From NCBI RefSeq assembly GCF_003287285.1, contig NZ_QMIG01000013.1:1-64000 (forward strand): 64,000 nucleotides of DNA, read 5' to 3'. Position 1 is the first letter of the stretch; the number at the start of each line of letters is the position of its first letter. This stretch comes from Phytoactinopolyspora halophila (GTDB lineage Bacteria > Actinomycetota > Actinomycetes > Jiangellales > Jiangellaceae). This document shows positions 1 to 9,529 of this stretch, one piece after another. A program made the translations under genes and the position numbers. Below the pieces are notes generated by a model, which was not told where the DNA came from, searched no databases, and saw nothing but the letters and a program-made list of their open reading frames with translations.

Positions 1-1099
1 TCGCGCTCACCGACTCCAGCAGCTCGTTCCAGCTGGACTCGAACTTCTTGACCCCTTCCCTTTCCAGCACGCGACTGGCGTCGTCGAGATCGACACCGAG
101 CGCGATGAGCGCATCGAAGGTGCGCTGGGCGTCGTCGATGTTCGGCCGGATCGTGTCGCCGGTGATCTCGCCGTGGTCGGCGACGGCTTCAAGTGTGGAC
201 TCGGGCATGGTGTTCACCGTGTCCGGGGCCACCAGCTCGGTGACGTAGAACGTGTCGGGGTAATCGGGGTTCTTCACCGACGTCGACGCCCAGAGGGGGC
301 GCTGGCGTTTCGCGCCCGCCGCTTCCAGGCGTTTCCACCGATCGTCTGCGATGACTTCCTCGTACGCCGCATACGCCAGCCGGGCGTTAGCGACAGCCGC
401 CTGCCCGCGCAACGCGAGAGCGGACGGATTGCCCAGCCGTTCCAGCCGCTTGTCGATCTCGGAGTCGACGCGGCTGACGAAGAACGACGCTACGGAGGCC
501 ACGCCGTCCAGCGACTTCCCGGCTTCGAGGCGTTGCTCCAGCCCGGCCTGATAGGCGTCCATCACGGCGCGGTAGCGCTCGATCGAGAAGATCAACGTCA
601 CGTTCACGCTGATCCCGTCGGCGATGGTGGCAGTGATGGCGGGCAGCCCTGCCTCCGTAGCGGGGATCTTGATGAAGATGTTCGGCCGATCGACGATTTC
701 CCACAGCTCACGTGCCTGCTCGATCGTGGCGTCGGTGTCGTGTGCGAGCCGGGGATCCACCTCGATCGAGACGCGGCCGTCGACGCCCCCGGTGCGCTCC
801 GCGACCGGAGCCAGGACGTCGGCGGCAGCCCGTACGTCGTCGGTGGTCAACGCACGTACGGCAGTATCCGCGTCCGAGCCCTGCTCGGCATGAGCACGTA
901 GATCGTCGTCGTAGAGGCTGCTCTTGCTGATCGCTGCCTGGAAGATCGTCGGGTTGGAGGTGATGCCCACCAGATGGCGGTTGTCGATGAGGTGTTGCAG
1001 GTTCCCGGTATCCAGCCGGTCCCGGGACAGGTCGTCGAGCCAGATGGCAACGCCCTCGTCGGACAGCCGGGCCAGGGGGTCGGCCGTGGTATCGGTCAT
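1..1099 (-). CDS. tal: Transaldolase, 3' end cut by window edge
   Basis: Transaldolase of the non-oxidative pentose phosphate pathway; it moves a dihydroxyacetone unit between sugar phosphates in the cytoplasm. The reverse strand reads [16 protein letters not shown] from an ATG at 1099, with a GGAG-type ribosome site just upstream. Family motifs follow: GITSNPTIF near residue 45, and IKIPAT near 142-147, whose lysine (about K144) is the Schiff-base residue. About 366 codons are visible and no stop is reached before the edge, so only a short C-terminal piece can be missing for an actinobacterial-type transaldolase (about 370 residues). It lies 100 bp downstream of transketolase on the same strand, the usual tkt-tal order, so the two are probably cotranscribed. 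Confidence 0.95.
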   Translation of the reverse strand, partial: MTDTTADPLARLSDEGVAIWLDDLSRDRLDTGNLQHLIDNRHLVGITSNPTIFQAAISKSSLYDDDLRAHAEQGSDADTAVRALTTDDVRAAADVLAPVAERTGGVDGRVSIEVDPRLAHDTDATIEQARELWEIVDRPNIFIKIPATEAGLPAITATIADGISVNVTLIFSIERYRAVMDAYQAGLEQRLEAGKSLDGVASVASFFVSRVDSEIDKRLERLGNPSALALRGQAAVANARLAYAAYEEVIADDRWKRLEAAGAKRQRPLWASTSVKNPDYPDTFYVTELVAPDTVNTMPESTLEAVADHGEITGDTIRPNIDDAQRTFDALIALGVDLDDASRVLEREGVKKFESSWNELLESVSA

Positions 1100-1199
1100 G
1101 GTGATCAGCTCCATCGCTTTCGTTGTGCGTGCCGTGTACTCCGAGCCCTGTGACGAGCCCTGCGATCTCCGATCCCGGGACGCACGGACGTCGGACGGT

Positions 1200-3296
1200 T
1201 CAGCGGGCGGCGGCCAGGGACTCCTTCGCGGCGGCGACGACGGCTTCGGGGGTGAAACCGAACTCCTGGAAGAGTGTCTTGTAGTCCGCCGATGCCCCGA
1301 AGTGTTCGAGGCTGACCGCCCGACCCGCGTCGCCAAGGAACCGGTGCCAGCTCATGGCGACCCCGGCCTCGACCGAGACGCGCGCCCGCACGTCCGGCGG
1401 CAGGACCGATTGCTGGTACGCGGTGTCCTGCTCGTCGAACCATTCGTGAGACGGGAACGAGACCACTCTGGTACGGATACCCTCTGCCTGCAATTGTTCA
1501 CGGGCCGACATGGCGAGCTGTACCTCCGAGCCGCTCGCCATGATCAAAACATCGGGCTCGCCGCCCTCGGCGTCGGCGAGCACGTACGCGCCGCGCGCGA
1601 CACCGTCGGCCGAAGCGACCACGCTGCGGTCGAAGACGGGAATGCCCTGACGGGTCAGCGCGATACCGGCCGGACGGTGGCTGCGTTCGAGGATCGTCTT
1701 CCAGGCGACCGCCGTCTCGTTGGCATCGGCGGGGCGGACGACGTCGAGACCGGGAATCGCGCGCAGCGCCGAGAGGTGTTCGACGGGCTGGTGCGTCGGG
1801 CCATCTTCCCCCAGACCGATCGAATCGTGCGTCCACACGAAGGTGACCGGGATCTGCTGCAGCGCGGCGAGCCGAACCGCGGCCCGCTGGTAGTCGCTGA
1901 AGATGAGGAAGGTCGCGGCGTAGGGACGGGTCAGCCCGTTGAGCGCGATACCGTTGGCGATCGCCCCGCCGGCAAATTCGCGGACACCGAAGTGCAGCGT
2001 GCGCCCGTACGGGTGCCCGGGGAACATCTCGCTGGAGCGCTTCTCGGGCAGGAAGCTCGGTTCGCTGGTGACCGTAGTGTTGTTCGAACCGGCGAGGTCG
2101 GCCGACCCACCCCAGAGTTCGGGCAGCTCCGGCGCGATCGCGTTGAGTATCTTGCCCGAGGCCGCGCGCGTGGCGATGCCCTTCTCCGACGGCTCGAACT
2201 CCGGCAGCGCCTGTTCCCAGCCCGCGGGAAGCTCGCGCTTGTTCAGCCGCTCCAGCAGGGCGGCGCGCTGCGGGTTGGCTTCCTTCCAGGCCGCGAAACG
2301 TTCCTCCCATTCGGCGTGCAGCTTCTCGCCGCGCTCCACGGCGAGCCTGGTGTGATCGAGAACCTCCGGGTCGACGTCGAAGCTCTTCTCCGGATCCGCT
2401 CCCAGGATGCGTTTGGTGGTAGCCACCTCGTCGGCGCCGAGGGCCGAGCCGTGGGCGGCGCCGGTGTTCTGCTTGTTCGGCGCCGGCCATCCGATGATGG
2501 TGCGCACGGCGATGAAAGACGGCCGGTCGGTGACCGCCTTCGCGGCCTGCAACGCATCGAAGATCGCCTTCGGATCCTCGCGGTACTCCGGGCCCGCCGT
2601 GAAGTCGACCACCTGGGTGTGCCAGCCGTACGCCTCGTAGCGGGCGACGGTGTCCTCGGTGAAGGCGATGTTGGTGTCGTCCTCGATGGAGATGTTGTTG
2701 TCGTCCCACAAGACGATCACGTTGCCGAGCTCCTGGGTGCCCGCCAGGGAGCTGGCCTCGGCGCCGACACCTTCTTGCAGGTCACCGTCGGAAGCGATCA
2801 CGTAGACGTGGTGATCGAAGACGCTTTGGCCGGGCGCGGCGTCGGGGTCGAGCAGGCCGCGGACGCGGCGTGTGGCGAATGCCATACCGATCGCGGAGGC
2901 AAGGCCGGTTCCCAGCGGCCCGGTGGTGACCTCGATGCCGTCGGTGTGCCCGTACTCGGGATGTCCCGGCGTCTTGGACCCCCACGTGCGCAGCCCCTTG
3001 ATGTCGTCCAGTGTGACGTTGTATCCAGCGAGGAAGAGCTGGATGTACTGGGTCAGACTGCTGTGCCCGGCGGAGAGCACGAACCGGTCACGTCCGAGCC
3101 ACGCGGAGTCAGACGGATCGTGGCGCAGGACACGCTGATAGAGGGTATAGGCCACCGGAGCCAAGCTCATTGCCGTACCCGGATGACCATTGCCGACCTT
3201 CTCCACCGCGTCCATGGCGAGCAGCCGTACCGTGTCGACCGCCCGATCATCGAGCTCGGACCATGGGAAATCGGCGGAGGCAGGTGTCGTGTTCAC
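1200..3296 (-). CDS. tkt: Transketolase
   Basis: Thiamine-diphosphate transketolase, 698 residues, a normal full length. It transfers two-carbon units in the pentose phosphate pathway. The N-terminal domain carries GNGHPG near residue 36-41 and the ThDP/Mg motif SDGDLQEG near 169-176, ending with NN at about 200-201. The pyrimidine-binding domain follows ([20 protein letters not shown]), then a C-terminal domain ending in LAAAR. I chose the GTG at 3296 because the protein starts there in family register ([17 protein letters not shown]) and GGAAGGGA lies upstream at suitable spacing. The open frame continues further 5' but runs antisense through ctaB and is not coding. It is divergent from ctaB, as in other actinobacteria. 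Confidence 0.96.
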   Translation of the reverse strand: MNTTPASADFPWSELDDRAVDTVRLLAMDAVEKVGNGHPGTAMSLAPVAYTLYQRVLRHDPSDSAWLGRDRFVLSAGHSSLTQYIQLFLAGYNVTLDDIKGLRTWGSKTPGHPEYGHTDGIEVTTGPLGTGLASAIGMAFATRRVRGLLDPDAAPGQSVFDHHVYVIASDGDLQEGVGAEASSLAGTQELGNVIVLWDDNNISIEDDTNIAFTEDTVARYEAYGWHTQVVDFTAGPEYREDPKAIFDALQAAKAVTDRPSFIAVRTIIGWPAPNKQNTGAAHGSALGADEVATTKRILGADPEKSFDVDPEVLDHTRLAVERGEKLHAEWEERFAAWKEANPQRAALLERLNKRELPAGWEQALPEFEPSEKGIATRAASGKILNAIAPELPELWGGSADLAGSNNTTVTSEPSFLPEKRSSEMFPGHPYGRTLHFGVREFAGGAIANGIALNGLTRPYAATFLIFSDYQRAAVRLAALQQIPVTFVWTHDSIGLGEDGPTHQPVEHLSALRAIPGLDVVRPADANETAVAWKTILERSHRPAGIALTRQGIPVFDRSVVASADGVARGAYVLADAEGGEPDVLIMASGSEVQLAMSAREQLQAEGIRTRVVSFPSHEWFDEQDTAYQQSVLPPDVRARVSVEAGVAMSWHRFLGDAGRAVSLEHFGASADYKTLFQEFGFTPEAVVAAAKESLAAAR

Positions 3297-3485
3297 TGGC
3301 GTGTTATCCCTTCCGTCGTGCCGTTGGTCGAAGCCGTGGCCACAGGGCCCGACGTCGAGCCTAATCCCCATGACCGACGTGCATGCCCGCTCGGTCGTTT
3401 GAAAAGGTCCATCGTTAGACTCAACAGAGCCCGTGCGGCGGATGTTTCCGCATCCCCAGAATGCCCGACCACCCGAAGGATGATT
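3297..3485. promoter_or_regulatory. Divergent tkt/ctaB intergenic region
   Basis: This 189-bp gap separates the two divergent starts and must hold both promoters. I see the tkt ribosome site at its left end and GAAGGA before ctaB at its right end. No clear hexamer pair or operator stands out. Confidence 0.5.
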
Positions 3486-4427
3486 GTGACGGCCGTGGAC
3501 CACCGCGTTCAGTCGCCGCATGACGTGGGCCCCTCGGCCAGCTGGCGCGAGGTGGTCGGTGCGTATATCTCGCTCATGAAGCTGCGGGTCATCGAGCTGC
3601 TGCTGGTGACCACGCTGCCGGCTATGGTGCTCGCCCAGGAGGGCCTTCCGCCCCTGTGGCTGACCATGGTCACGCTCCTCGGGGGCACGTTCGCCGCCGG
3701 GAGTGCGCACGCGTACAACCAGGTGCTTGAGCGCGATATCGACGCCGTGATGCATCGCACCCGGCGCCGGGTGGTGACAGCGTCGATCGTGTCGCCACGG
3801 GCGGCGTTTGTCTTCGCCACCGCGTTGCTGGTCGCCGCCGTGGTGATGATGCTCGTGTGGGTGAACCCGGTGGCGGCGGCGCTCACCGCCGTGGCCAACC
3901 TGTTCTATGTCCTGATCTACACGGTGCTGCTCAAGCGGCGGACGACGCAGAACATCGTGTGGGGTGGCGTCGCCGGATGCCTGCCGACCCTCATCGGGTG
4001 GTCGGCCGTGACCGGCAGTCTCGCCTGGCCACCGGTGTTGCTGTTCCTCATCGTGTTCTTCTGGACGCCGCCGCACTACTGGCCGCTGGCGATGCGCTAC
4101 CGCGAGGACTACGAGCGTGCCGGGGTGCCGATGCTGCCGGTCGTCGCGTCGGCGCGGAGGGTGGCCGCGCAGATCCTGGCGTACTCCTGGGCCATGGTGG
4201 TTACGTCGCTCGCGCTGTGGCCCGTAGCGGGTCTGGGATGGCTGTACGGGGTCGGTGCGGTGCTGACCGGGACCTGGTTCCTCGCCGAGGCGCACCGCCT
4301 CTACGGCCTGGCGCGGCGCGATTCCCACGGGGCGGGGCTAAAGGCAATGCGCCTGTTTCACGGCTCCATCACCTACCTGACGCTGCTGTTCGTCGCCGTC
4401 ATGGCCGACGTCCTCGTCTTCGCCTGA
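3486..4427 (+). CDS. ctaB: Protoheme IX farnesyltransferase (heme O synthase)
   Basis: UbiA-family membrane prenyltransferase that adds a farnesyl group to heme B to give heme O, the first step to heme A for aa3-type cytochrome oxidase. About 313 residues with multiple hydrophobic segments. The diagnostic aspartate motif is NQVLERDIDAVMHRT near residue 80, and the second conserved loop is YREDYERAGVPMLP near 210. The start is taken at GTG 3486, six bases after GAAGGA; an ATG at 3480 overlaps that site and is less likely. CtaA, the next enzyme, lies at 7671-8693. The tkt/ctaB divergent arrangement is conserved in actinobacteria. Confidence 0.95.
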   Translation: MTAVDHRVQSPHDVGPSASWREVVGAYISLMKLRVIELLLVTTLPAMVLAQEGLPPLWLTMVTLLGGTFAAGSAHAYNQVLERDIDAVMHRTRRRVVTASIVSPRAAFVFATALLVAAVVMMLVWVNPVAAALTAVANLFYVLIYTVLLKRRTTQNIVWGGVAGCLPTLIGWSAVTGSLAWPPVLLFLIVFFWTPPHYWPLAMRYREDYERAGVPMLPVVASARRVAAQILAYSWAMVVTSLALWPVAGLGWLYGVGAVLTGTWFLAEAHRLYGLARRDSHGAGLKAMRLFHGSITYLTLLFVAVMADVLVFA

Positions 4428-4456
4428 TCGTCTTCACCGTTTCCACCTGCTCCCAC

Positions 4457-4526
4457 CCGCTGATCATGAACACTAGGCCACCTATGGGCGGGCTCAAGCG
4501 GTGCTTGCAACGTTCATGCTCAGCGG
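4457..4526. repeat. Imperfect inverted repeat with TGATCATGAAC arm
   Basis: The left arm 4457-4471 (CCGCTGATCATGAAC) pairs with 4512-4525/6 (GTTCATGCTCAGCGG) with one mismatch across a 40-nt loop. It lies after ctaB and before the MerR gene. It is the most decayed member of the dispersed family described in the findings and may terminate ctaB transcription. Confidence 0.7.
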
Positions 4527-4576
4527 AAAGCTCGCGTGAATTCGATTTGAGTCTCCAGTGGCTGGAGGGGTCAGGG

Positions 4577-5548
4577 TTGGACAACGTGAATGCAGGCGAC
4601 ACGTGGCTGACCATCGGTGAACTGGCGCGGCGCACCGGCCTTCCGGTCAAGACGATCCGCTACTACGCCGACATCGGCCTCGTGCCGCCGACGGACAGAT
4701 CCCCAGGGGGTTACCGGCAGTACGACGCTACTGCCGTCGCGCGCCTGGACTTCGTGCGGACGCTGCGCGAGCTCGACGTGGACCTGGCATCCATCCAGGC
4801 CGTTCTGGATCGGACGCTGAGCCTGTCGGACCTCGCGGCCCGGCATGCCGCGGCGCTCGACGCCCAGATGCGCATCGTGCGCACGCAGCGATCGGTGATG
4901 CGCGCGGTCGCCCAGATGGGGATCGACGACGAGAAGGAGCTGGTCGTGATGAACAAGCTGGCCCAGCTGTCGGCCGCCGAGCGGCAGCGGATCATCGACG
5001 AGTACTGGGACGAGGTGTTTGACGGACTCGACGTCGACCCGGAGGTCGCCTCCAAGATGCGCTCGGTGCAGATCGAGCTGCCGGACGAGCCGAGCCAGGA
5101 ACAGATCGACGCGTGGATCGAGCTCGCCGAGCTCGTCCGGGACCCGGACTACCGGCAACGGTCCCGTGAGATGGCACGGATCGCGCACGACGCGCGCAGC
5201 TCTGGGGAGCAGGTGGCGCCGTCTGCCGCGGAGCAGCGGGAGTTGTTCGCTCGCATGACGTCGGTGGTGCAGCCCTTGCGCGAGGCCGGCGTGGAGCCGG
5301 AGTCGGAACGGGCGCAACGCGCCATCGGTGAACTCGCCGAAGCGTTCGCCGCGGCCCGGGGCACGGCCGACGACACCGAGTTCCGCGCGCAGCTGGCCGA
5401 CGAGATCTCCACGTTCTCCGATCGCCGGGTGCAGCGATTCTGGGAGCTGGTCGGTGTCGTCAACGGATGGCCGGCGCACGAGTCGGGCAGCAGGGACGTG
5501 GCGCCGATGGAATGGTTCGTGGCCGCATTGCGTGCGAGCTCGGCGTAG
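4577..5548 (+). CDS. MerR-family transcriptional regulator
   Basis: DNA-binding regulator of 323 residues. Residues about 10-75 form a MerR winged helix (LTIGELARRTGLPVKTIRYY followed by IGLVPP, GGYRQYD and the dimerisation helix start). The remaining 230 residues are a helical C-terminal region (LSAAERQRIIDEYWDEVFDG onward) that may sense a ligand; it has no cysteine cluster, so a metal-sensing role is unlikely. TTG 4577 is chosen because GGAGGGG ends six bases upstream; GTG 4586 is a possible alternative. It precedes an FAD oxidoreductase on the same strand, but a strong hairpin separates them. Its target is unknown. Confidence 0.85.
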   Translation: MDNVNAGDTWLTIGELARRTGLPVKTIRYYADIGLVPPTDRSPGGYRQYDATAVARLDFVRTLRELDVDLASIQAVLDRTLSLSDLAARHAAALDAQMRIVRTQRSVMRAVAQMGIDDEKELVVMNKLAQLSAAERQRIIDEYWDEVFDGLDVDPEVASKMRSVQIELPDEPSQEQIDAWIELAELVRDPDYRQRSREMARIAHDARSSGEQVAPSAAEQRELFARMTSVVQPLREAGVEPESERAQRAIGELAEAFAAARGTADDTEFRAQLADEISTFSDRRVQRFWELVGVVNGWPAHESGSRDVAPMEWFVAALRASSA

Positions 5549-5596
5549 CGTGCACGGCGAACCACGCTGACATCGGAGCTGACCTCCGAGGCTGAA

Positions 5597-5641
5597 TCTC
5601 GCGGGCGGTGCCGGCTGAGCTAGCGGGCACCGCCTGCGAGA
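5597..5641 (+). terminator. Hairpin between MerR gene and FAD oxidoreductase
   Basis: The arms 5597-5612 and 5626-5641 pair over 16 bp with one G-U pair and a 13-nt loop. There is no U-tract. The 3' arm overlaps the GAGAGGA ribosome site of the next gene, so it could stop transcription or limit translation. Confidence 0.6.
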
Positions 5642-5653
5642 GGATCGGTGACC

Positions 5654-6778
5654 ATGACGAGAGTCGCGGTCATCGGGGCTGGAATCGCCGGGGCGAGCGC
5701 CGCCTATCACCTCGCGGACGCCGGCGCGGACGTCGTCGTCGTGGACGATGCCAGGAACGGACGGGCGACGTCCGCGGGTGCCGGCATCCTGACGCCGGTC
5801 AGCGCGCGTCCCACCGACGACGTCAAGAGCCGGTTCATGTTCGAGGCGGTACGCCACTACCTGGACATGATCCGCTCGTTCGAGCGTGCCGGGCACGACG
5901 ATCACTCGTACGGGGCCGTAGGGCAGCTGATCCTCGCGCTGGAGGACGCCCAGCTGGCGGACCTGGATGGCGTCATGCAGCGCGCGGAACGGTTGACCGC
6001 GGAGTACGGCGTGGCCGGTGCGGGTACCCCGTACCGGCTGCCGGCGCGCGAGCTGGCTGCCCGCTTTCCACGGGTGTCGTCGACGGCGGCAGGTGCGGTG
6101 TGGCTGCCCCAGGTGGCCCGGATCGACGGGCATACCATTCGCGAGCTGCTGATGCACCTGGCCGTCGAGCGGGGCGCGCGGCTGATCGATCAATCCGCGG
6201 ACGCGCTCCTCACCGACGACGGCTGTGTGCGCGGCGTTCGCACGCCGGAGGCGACGCTGTACACCGATCACGTCGTCCTGGCCGGCGGAACGTGGTCGGC
6301 CGGGCTCGCGGCGACGGCCGGCGTCGACCTGCCCGTGTACCCGCAGCGCGGGCAGATCGTGCACCTGCGCATGCCCGGCGGCTCGGCATTGCCGGTGATG
6401 AGCGCGTTCAACCGGTGCTACCTCCTGTCGTTCCCGGGAGATCGGGTGGTGATCGGAGCCACCCGGGAAGACGACAGCGGATTCGACCCGCACGCGACGG
6501 TCGGCGGTATCGACATGCTGTTCGATCGTGGCCGGGCGGTGGTGCCGGCCGTGCAGGAGGCCCAGTGGCTGGAGGTGCGAGTGGGACTGCGTCCGGCGAG
6601 CCCGGACGGCGAGCCGTTCATCGGACCGGCGACTGGAGTGGCCGGGCTGTGGCTGGCCACCGGATTCGGGCCACAGGGGCTCACACTTGCACCGCGTGCG
6701 GGCCAGCTCGTCGCCGCATCGATCCTCGGCGAGTCCGCCGACATCCCGGGCATCTTCGCACCCGATCGCCCGCGCTGA
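5654..6778 (+). CDS. FAD-dependent oxidoreductase, D-amino acid oxidase/glycine oxidase family
   Basis: DAO-superfamily flavoprotein of about 374 residues. The N-terminal dinucleotide-binding motif is VAVIGAGIAGASAAYHLADAG (residues 4-24, a GxGxxG fold). The C-terminal family region includes RVGLRPASPDGEPFIGP and LWLATGFGPQGLTLAP, the FAD-contacting end of the fold. These enzymes oxidise amino or imino acids; the substrate cannot be read here. ATG 5654 is placed 10 bases after GAGAGGA, and GTG 5648 two codons upstream is an alternative. No thiO/thi neighbours are present, so glycine oxidase for thiamine synthesis is not supported by context. Confidence 0.85.
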   Translation: MTRVAVIGAGIAGASAAYHLADAGADVVVVDDARNGRATSAGAGILTPVSARPTDDVKSRFMFEAVRHYLDMIRSFERAGHDDHSYGAVGQLILALEDAQLADLDGVMQRAERLTAEYGVAGAGTPYRLPARELAARFPRVSSTAAGAVWLPQVARIDGHTIRELLMHLAVERGARLIDQSADALLTDDGCVRGVRTPEATLYTDHVVLAGGTWSAGLAATAGVDLPVYPQRGQIVHLRMPGGSALPVMSAFNRCYLLSFPGDRVVIGATREDDSGFDPHATVGGIDMLFDRGRAVVPAVQEAQWLEVRVGLRPASPDGEPFIGPATGVAGLWLATGFGPQGLTLAPRAGQLVAASILGESADIPGIFAPDRPR

Positions 6779-6857
6779 CCGTGCCATCTCGCCCGGACGG
6801 CTCCGACTCGCCGGAACGGCTCCGATGATTCCGGAGCGAACTGGCACGATATGGACC

Positions 6858-7634
6858 GTGACAGACGAGCAGAACGCACGAGCCGCCGCGTTGCCGTGGC
6901 CGCCCGGGTGGCGATGGACGAAGCGGCGCGCACGCGCATATCGGGCGCGGGGCACCGGCCAGGTCCGAACCGTGAACGTCGACGTCGATGGCGCGCGCGA
7001 GCCTGCCGTGCTGCTGCCGATGCGGCGCACGTCCCGGCTACAGGGAATCGGGTTCGCCGTGCTGGGCGTGCTGTTCGCCGTCATGACCGGCGTCGTGGCC
7101 GTCGCCGGCGTACTCGATCGGGAATGGACGGCCGTTCCAGGCGTGTTGGTGCTGGGCGCTCTCGCCGGGATCTTCGGCACTGCGGCCGTGGCGGGGCTGC
7201 GCGGCCGCAAAGATGCCATGCCCGGCCTGCGCCTGACTCCCACGCGGGTGGTATTCGACGGCGGCGTTCCGGCGCATGGCCAGCTGGCCGTGTCCTGGAA
7301 CGAGATCCGCGACATGCGTGCTTTCGTGGTCCGTTACGGCATGCGGCGGATCCTGCCGCGGCCGTGGCACAACTGGCTCGGTATCGACGCGCACGATCCG
7401 TCGACGGTCCTCGGGGGTGCGGGGCACGCGGCCGCGGCGCGCATCACTCGGGCCATGAACAGCGACACCGTGATCGCGGTTCCCGACAAGAGGTTCGCGA
7501 TGAACCCGCTGGTCGCCTTCCACGCCGTCGACTATTACCTGAACCATCCGGCTGTCCGTGGCGAGCTCGCCACGCATGACGGTGTCCGGCGCGTCGCGGG
7601 CTTCGACGATCAGGTGGTGCCGGAGTCTCGCTGA
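6858..7634 (+). CDS. Membrane protein of unknown function
   Basis: A 258-residue protein I do not recognise. An N-terminal basic stretch (WRWTKRRARAYRARG) precedes two hydrophobic segments at about residues 60-85 and 90-115 (IGFAVLGVLFAVMTGVVAV; VLVLGALAGIFGTAAVAGL). A soluble C-terminal domain of about 140 residues follows, containing VSWNEIRDMRAFVVRYGMRR, reminiscent of small bacterial PH-like membrane proteins. GTG 6858 is the first start downstream of the oxidoreductase stop that keeps the whole hydrophobic domain; there is no good ribosome site before it. It is convergent with ctaA across a 36-bp gap. Confidence 0.65.
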   Translation: MTDEQNARAAALPWPPGWRWTKRRARAYRARGTGQVRTVNVDVDGAREPAVLLPMRRTSRLQGIGFAVLGVLFAVMTGVVAVAGVLDREWTAVPGVLVLGALAGIFGTAAVAGLRGRKDAMPGLRLTPTRVVFDGGVPAHGQLAVSWNEIRDMRAFVVRYGMRRILPRPWHNWLGIDAHDPSTVLGGAGHAAAARITRAMNSDTVIAVPDKRFAMNPLVAFHAVDYYLNHPAVRGELATHDGVRRVAGFDDQVVPESR

Positions 7635-7670
7635 CCTCGACGGGTTCCGTCACCACGGGTAGCTGAAACG

Positions 7671-8693
7671 TCACTCGCTTGCTGCTGGCTGACGTGCTGG
7701 ACGAGCCGACGCGGGCGGTTGCTCGGGTGGCATCCAACGGGTGACATACCACGTGTCGACGGCCGCCATGACGATGAGTGCTGAGCCGGCAAGGTGCAGG
7801 GCGACGAGCACCTCGGGCAGCCCCAGCCCGTATTGCATCCCGCCGATTGCGCCCTGGACCACGAGAACGCCGACGAGCCGGGCGCTCGCGCGAGCCGCGT
7901 GGGGAGCGGAACCGGAGAGCCGGGCGGCGAAGAACACTCCGATCGCCAGGCCGAGTGTGAACACGGCGGCGTGGACGTGGAACTGCGTGACGGTGGTGAT
8001 GTCGAACCCGATGCGCGGGGCGTCGGGGTCACCAGCATGCGGGCCGCTGCCGGTGGTGACGGTCCCCATGTAGATGGTTATGGCAACCGCCGCGAGCATG
8101 ACCAGGGCGAGGCGTTCCAGCCACGGGGTGCCGGCCGGCTGGGGCGGGACGGCAGCGGGACGCCGGGCGCGGCGCACCATCACCGTGGCCACGCCGACGA
8201 GCACCGCCGAGACCAGGTAGTGGAACTGGACCACCCATGGATTGAGCCCGGTCCACACGGTGATGCCGCCGATCACGGCCTGCGCCGGGATGACGCCCAG
8301 CAGGAAGATGGCCGGATAGAGCAGGTCGCGCCGCGGGCGATGCGAGACGAGAGTACGCACGACGGCGAGCAACATGGCCAGCGCGACGACACCGAGAACG
8401 AAGGTGAGCAGGCGGTTGCCGAACTCGAGCGCGCCGTGGCTGCCCATCTCCGGCGACGCCGTCCAGGACTCCTCCGTGCAGCGCGGCCACTCGGGGCATC
8501 CCAGCCCCGAATCGGTGAGGCGAACCGCCCCGCCCGTGACGATGATGCCCGCCTGGGTGGCCAGCGACGCGTAGGCCAGGATGCGCAGGGCGCGCTCGGA
8601 CGGCAGCGGCAATCGGCGCAGGGCGCGCGACAACGCGGACGGCGGGGCATCGGGACTCTGGCTCGTCACCGTGTCATGGTACGAGGTGGGCAT
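7671..8693 (-). CDS. ctaA: Heme A synthase
   Basis: COX15/CtaA-type membrane enzyme that oxidises the C8 methyl of heme O to give heme A. About 340 residues with eight expected hydrophobic segments. Visible hallmarks are GGAVRLTDSGLGCPEWPRC, which holds the extracytoplasmic cysteine pair, EFGNRLLTF in the next helix, and the histidines of VQFHYLVSAVL and TQFHVHAAVFTLG, which match the heme-ligand helices. The ATG at 8693 gives the usual short N-terminus; GTG 8669 is an alternative. It follows the ABC permease by 62 bp on the same strand, the same neighbourhood as in mycobacteria, and completes the heme A pair with ctaB. Confidence 0.92.
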   Translation of the reverse strand: MPTSYHDTVTSQSPDAPPSALSRALRRLPLPSERALRILAYASLATQAGIIVTGGAVRLTDSGLGCPEWPRCTEESWTASPEMGSHGALEFGNRLLTFVLGVVALAMLLAVVRTLVSHRPRRDLLYPAIFLLGVIPAQAVIGGITVWTGLNPWVVQFHYLVSAVLVGVATVMVRRARRPAAVPPQPAGTPWLERLALVMLAAVAITIYMGTVTTGSGPHAGDPDAPRIGFDITTVTQFHVHAAVFTLGLAIGVFFAARLSGSAPHAARASARLVGVLVVQGAIGGMQYGLGLPEVLVALHLAGSALIVMAAVDTWYVTRWMPPEQPPASARPARQPAASE

Positions 8694-8755
8694 GATCGGA
8701 TCGGCGGCACCTTCGCCCGGTCTGGCCGGCTCGTGCCCGTTTGGCCCGGTCCCGC

Positions 8756-9529
8756 TCATTCCCAGCGAAACCAGCGGGCAGCGGCGGCGAATCCCGCAAC
8801 TGCCCAACCGGCCAGTATCGCCACCCCGGACCAGGGAAGGCCGGAACCGTCGGCGAGGACGGAACGCAGCCCGTCGGCGAGCGCGCCGGCCGGGGTAGCC
8901 ATGAGAACGGGCTGCACTCCGTCCGGGAATTCGTCCAACGGGATGATGATCCCGCCGAGCACGAGCAACAACAGGTACACCAGGTTTGCCGCCGCCAGGG
9001 TCGCCTCGGCGCGCAACGTGCCCGCCATGAGAAATCCGAGACCGGCGAAGGCGAGCGTGCCGACGACGATCAGAGCCAGCACGGCGAGGACCGACCCGGT
9101 GGGACGCCAGCCCAGCGCAGCCCCGAGACCGCCAACGAGTGTCACCTGTAACGCCTCGACGACGAGCACGGTCAGCGCCTTGGCGATCAGCAGTGCCGAG
9201 CGCGGCAGCGGCGTGGTCGCCAGGCGCTTGAGCACGCCGTACCGGCGCTCGTACCCGGTGGCGATGGCCAGCGACGTGAACGACGTCGACATCACGGCGA
9301 GCGCCAGGATGCCAGGGACGAGGAAGTCGAGACGCGAGTACGCGCCGGTGTCGATCACCGGCACGAACGCCAGCAGCGCGAGCAGCGTCACCGGGATGAC
9401 GGCGGTGAGCAAGAGCTGTTCGCCGTGGCGCAGGAGCAGCCGGGTCTCGAAGGCGGTCTGGGCCACCAGCATTCGCCAGACCGGTGCTGCACCGGGTGCG
9501 GGCCGGTACCGGCGTTCCGTCGTCGTCAT
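8756..9529 (-). CDS. ABC-2 type transporter permease
   Basis: Membrane half of an exporter, 257 residues with six hydrophobic segments, for example QLLLTAVIPVTLLALLAF and ANLVYLLLLVLGGIIIP. The ABC-2 signature region GTLRAEATLAAANLVY precedes the conserved loop PLDEFPDGVQPVLMATPAG. It overlaps the ATPase gene by 4 bp, so the two are translationally coupled and form one transporter. The pair sits between ctaA and the sufR region in many actinobacteria and is annotated there as an antibiotic-type exporter; the substrate is unknown. Confidence 0.9.
   Translation of the reverse strand: MTTTERRYRPAPGAAPVWRMLVAQTAFETRLLLRHGEQLLLTAVIPVTLLALLAFVPVIDTGAYSRLDFLVPGILALAVMSTSFTSLAIATGYERRYGVLKRLATTPLPRSALLIAKALTVLVVEALQVTLVGGLGAALGWRPTGSVLAVLALIVVGTLAFAGLGFLMAGTLRAEATLAAANLVYLLLLVLGGIIIPLDEFPDGVQPVLMATPAGALADGLRSVLADGSGLPWSGVAILAGWAVAGFAAAARWFRWE

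Noticed and set aside
924-3479. Long plus-strand frame upstream of ctaB
   Set aside because: It is antisense to tal and tkt; CtaB similarity begins only after about 3486.
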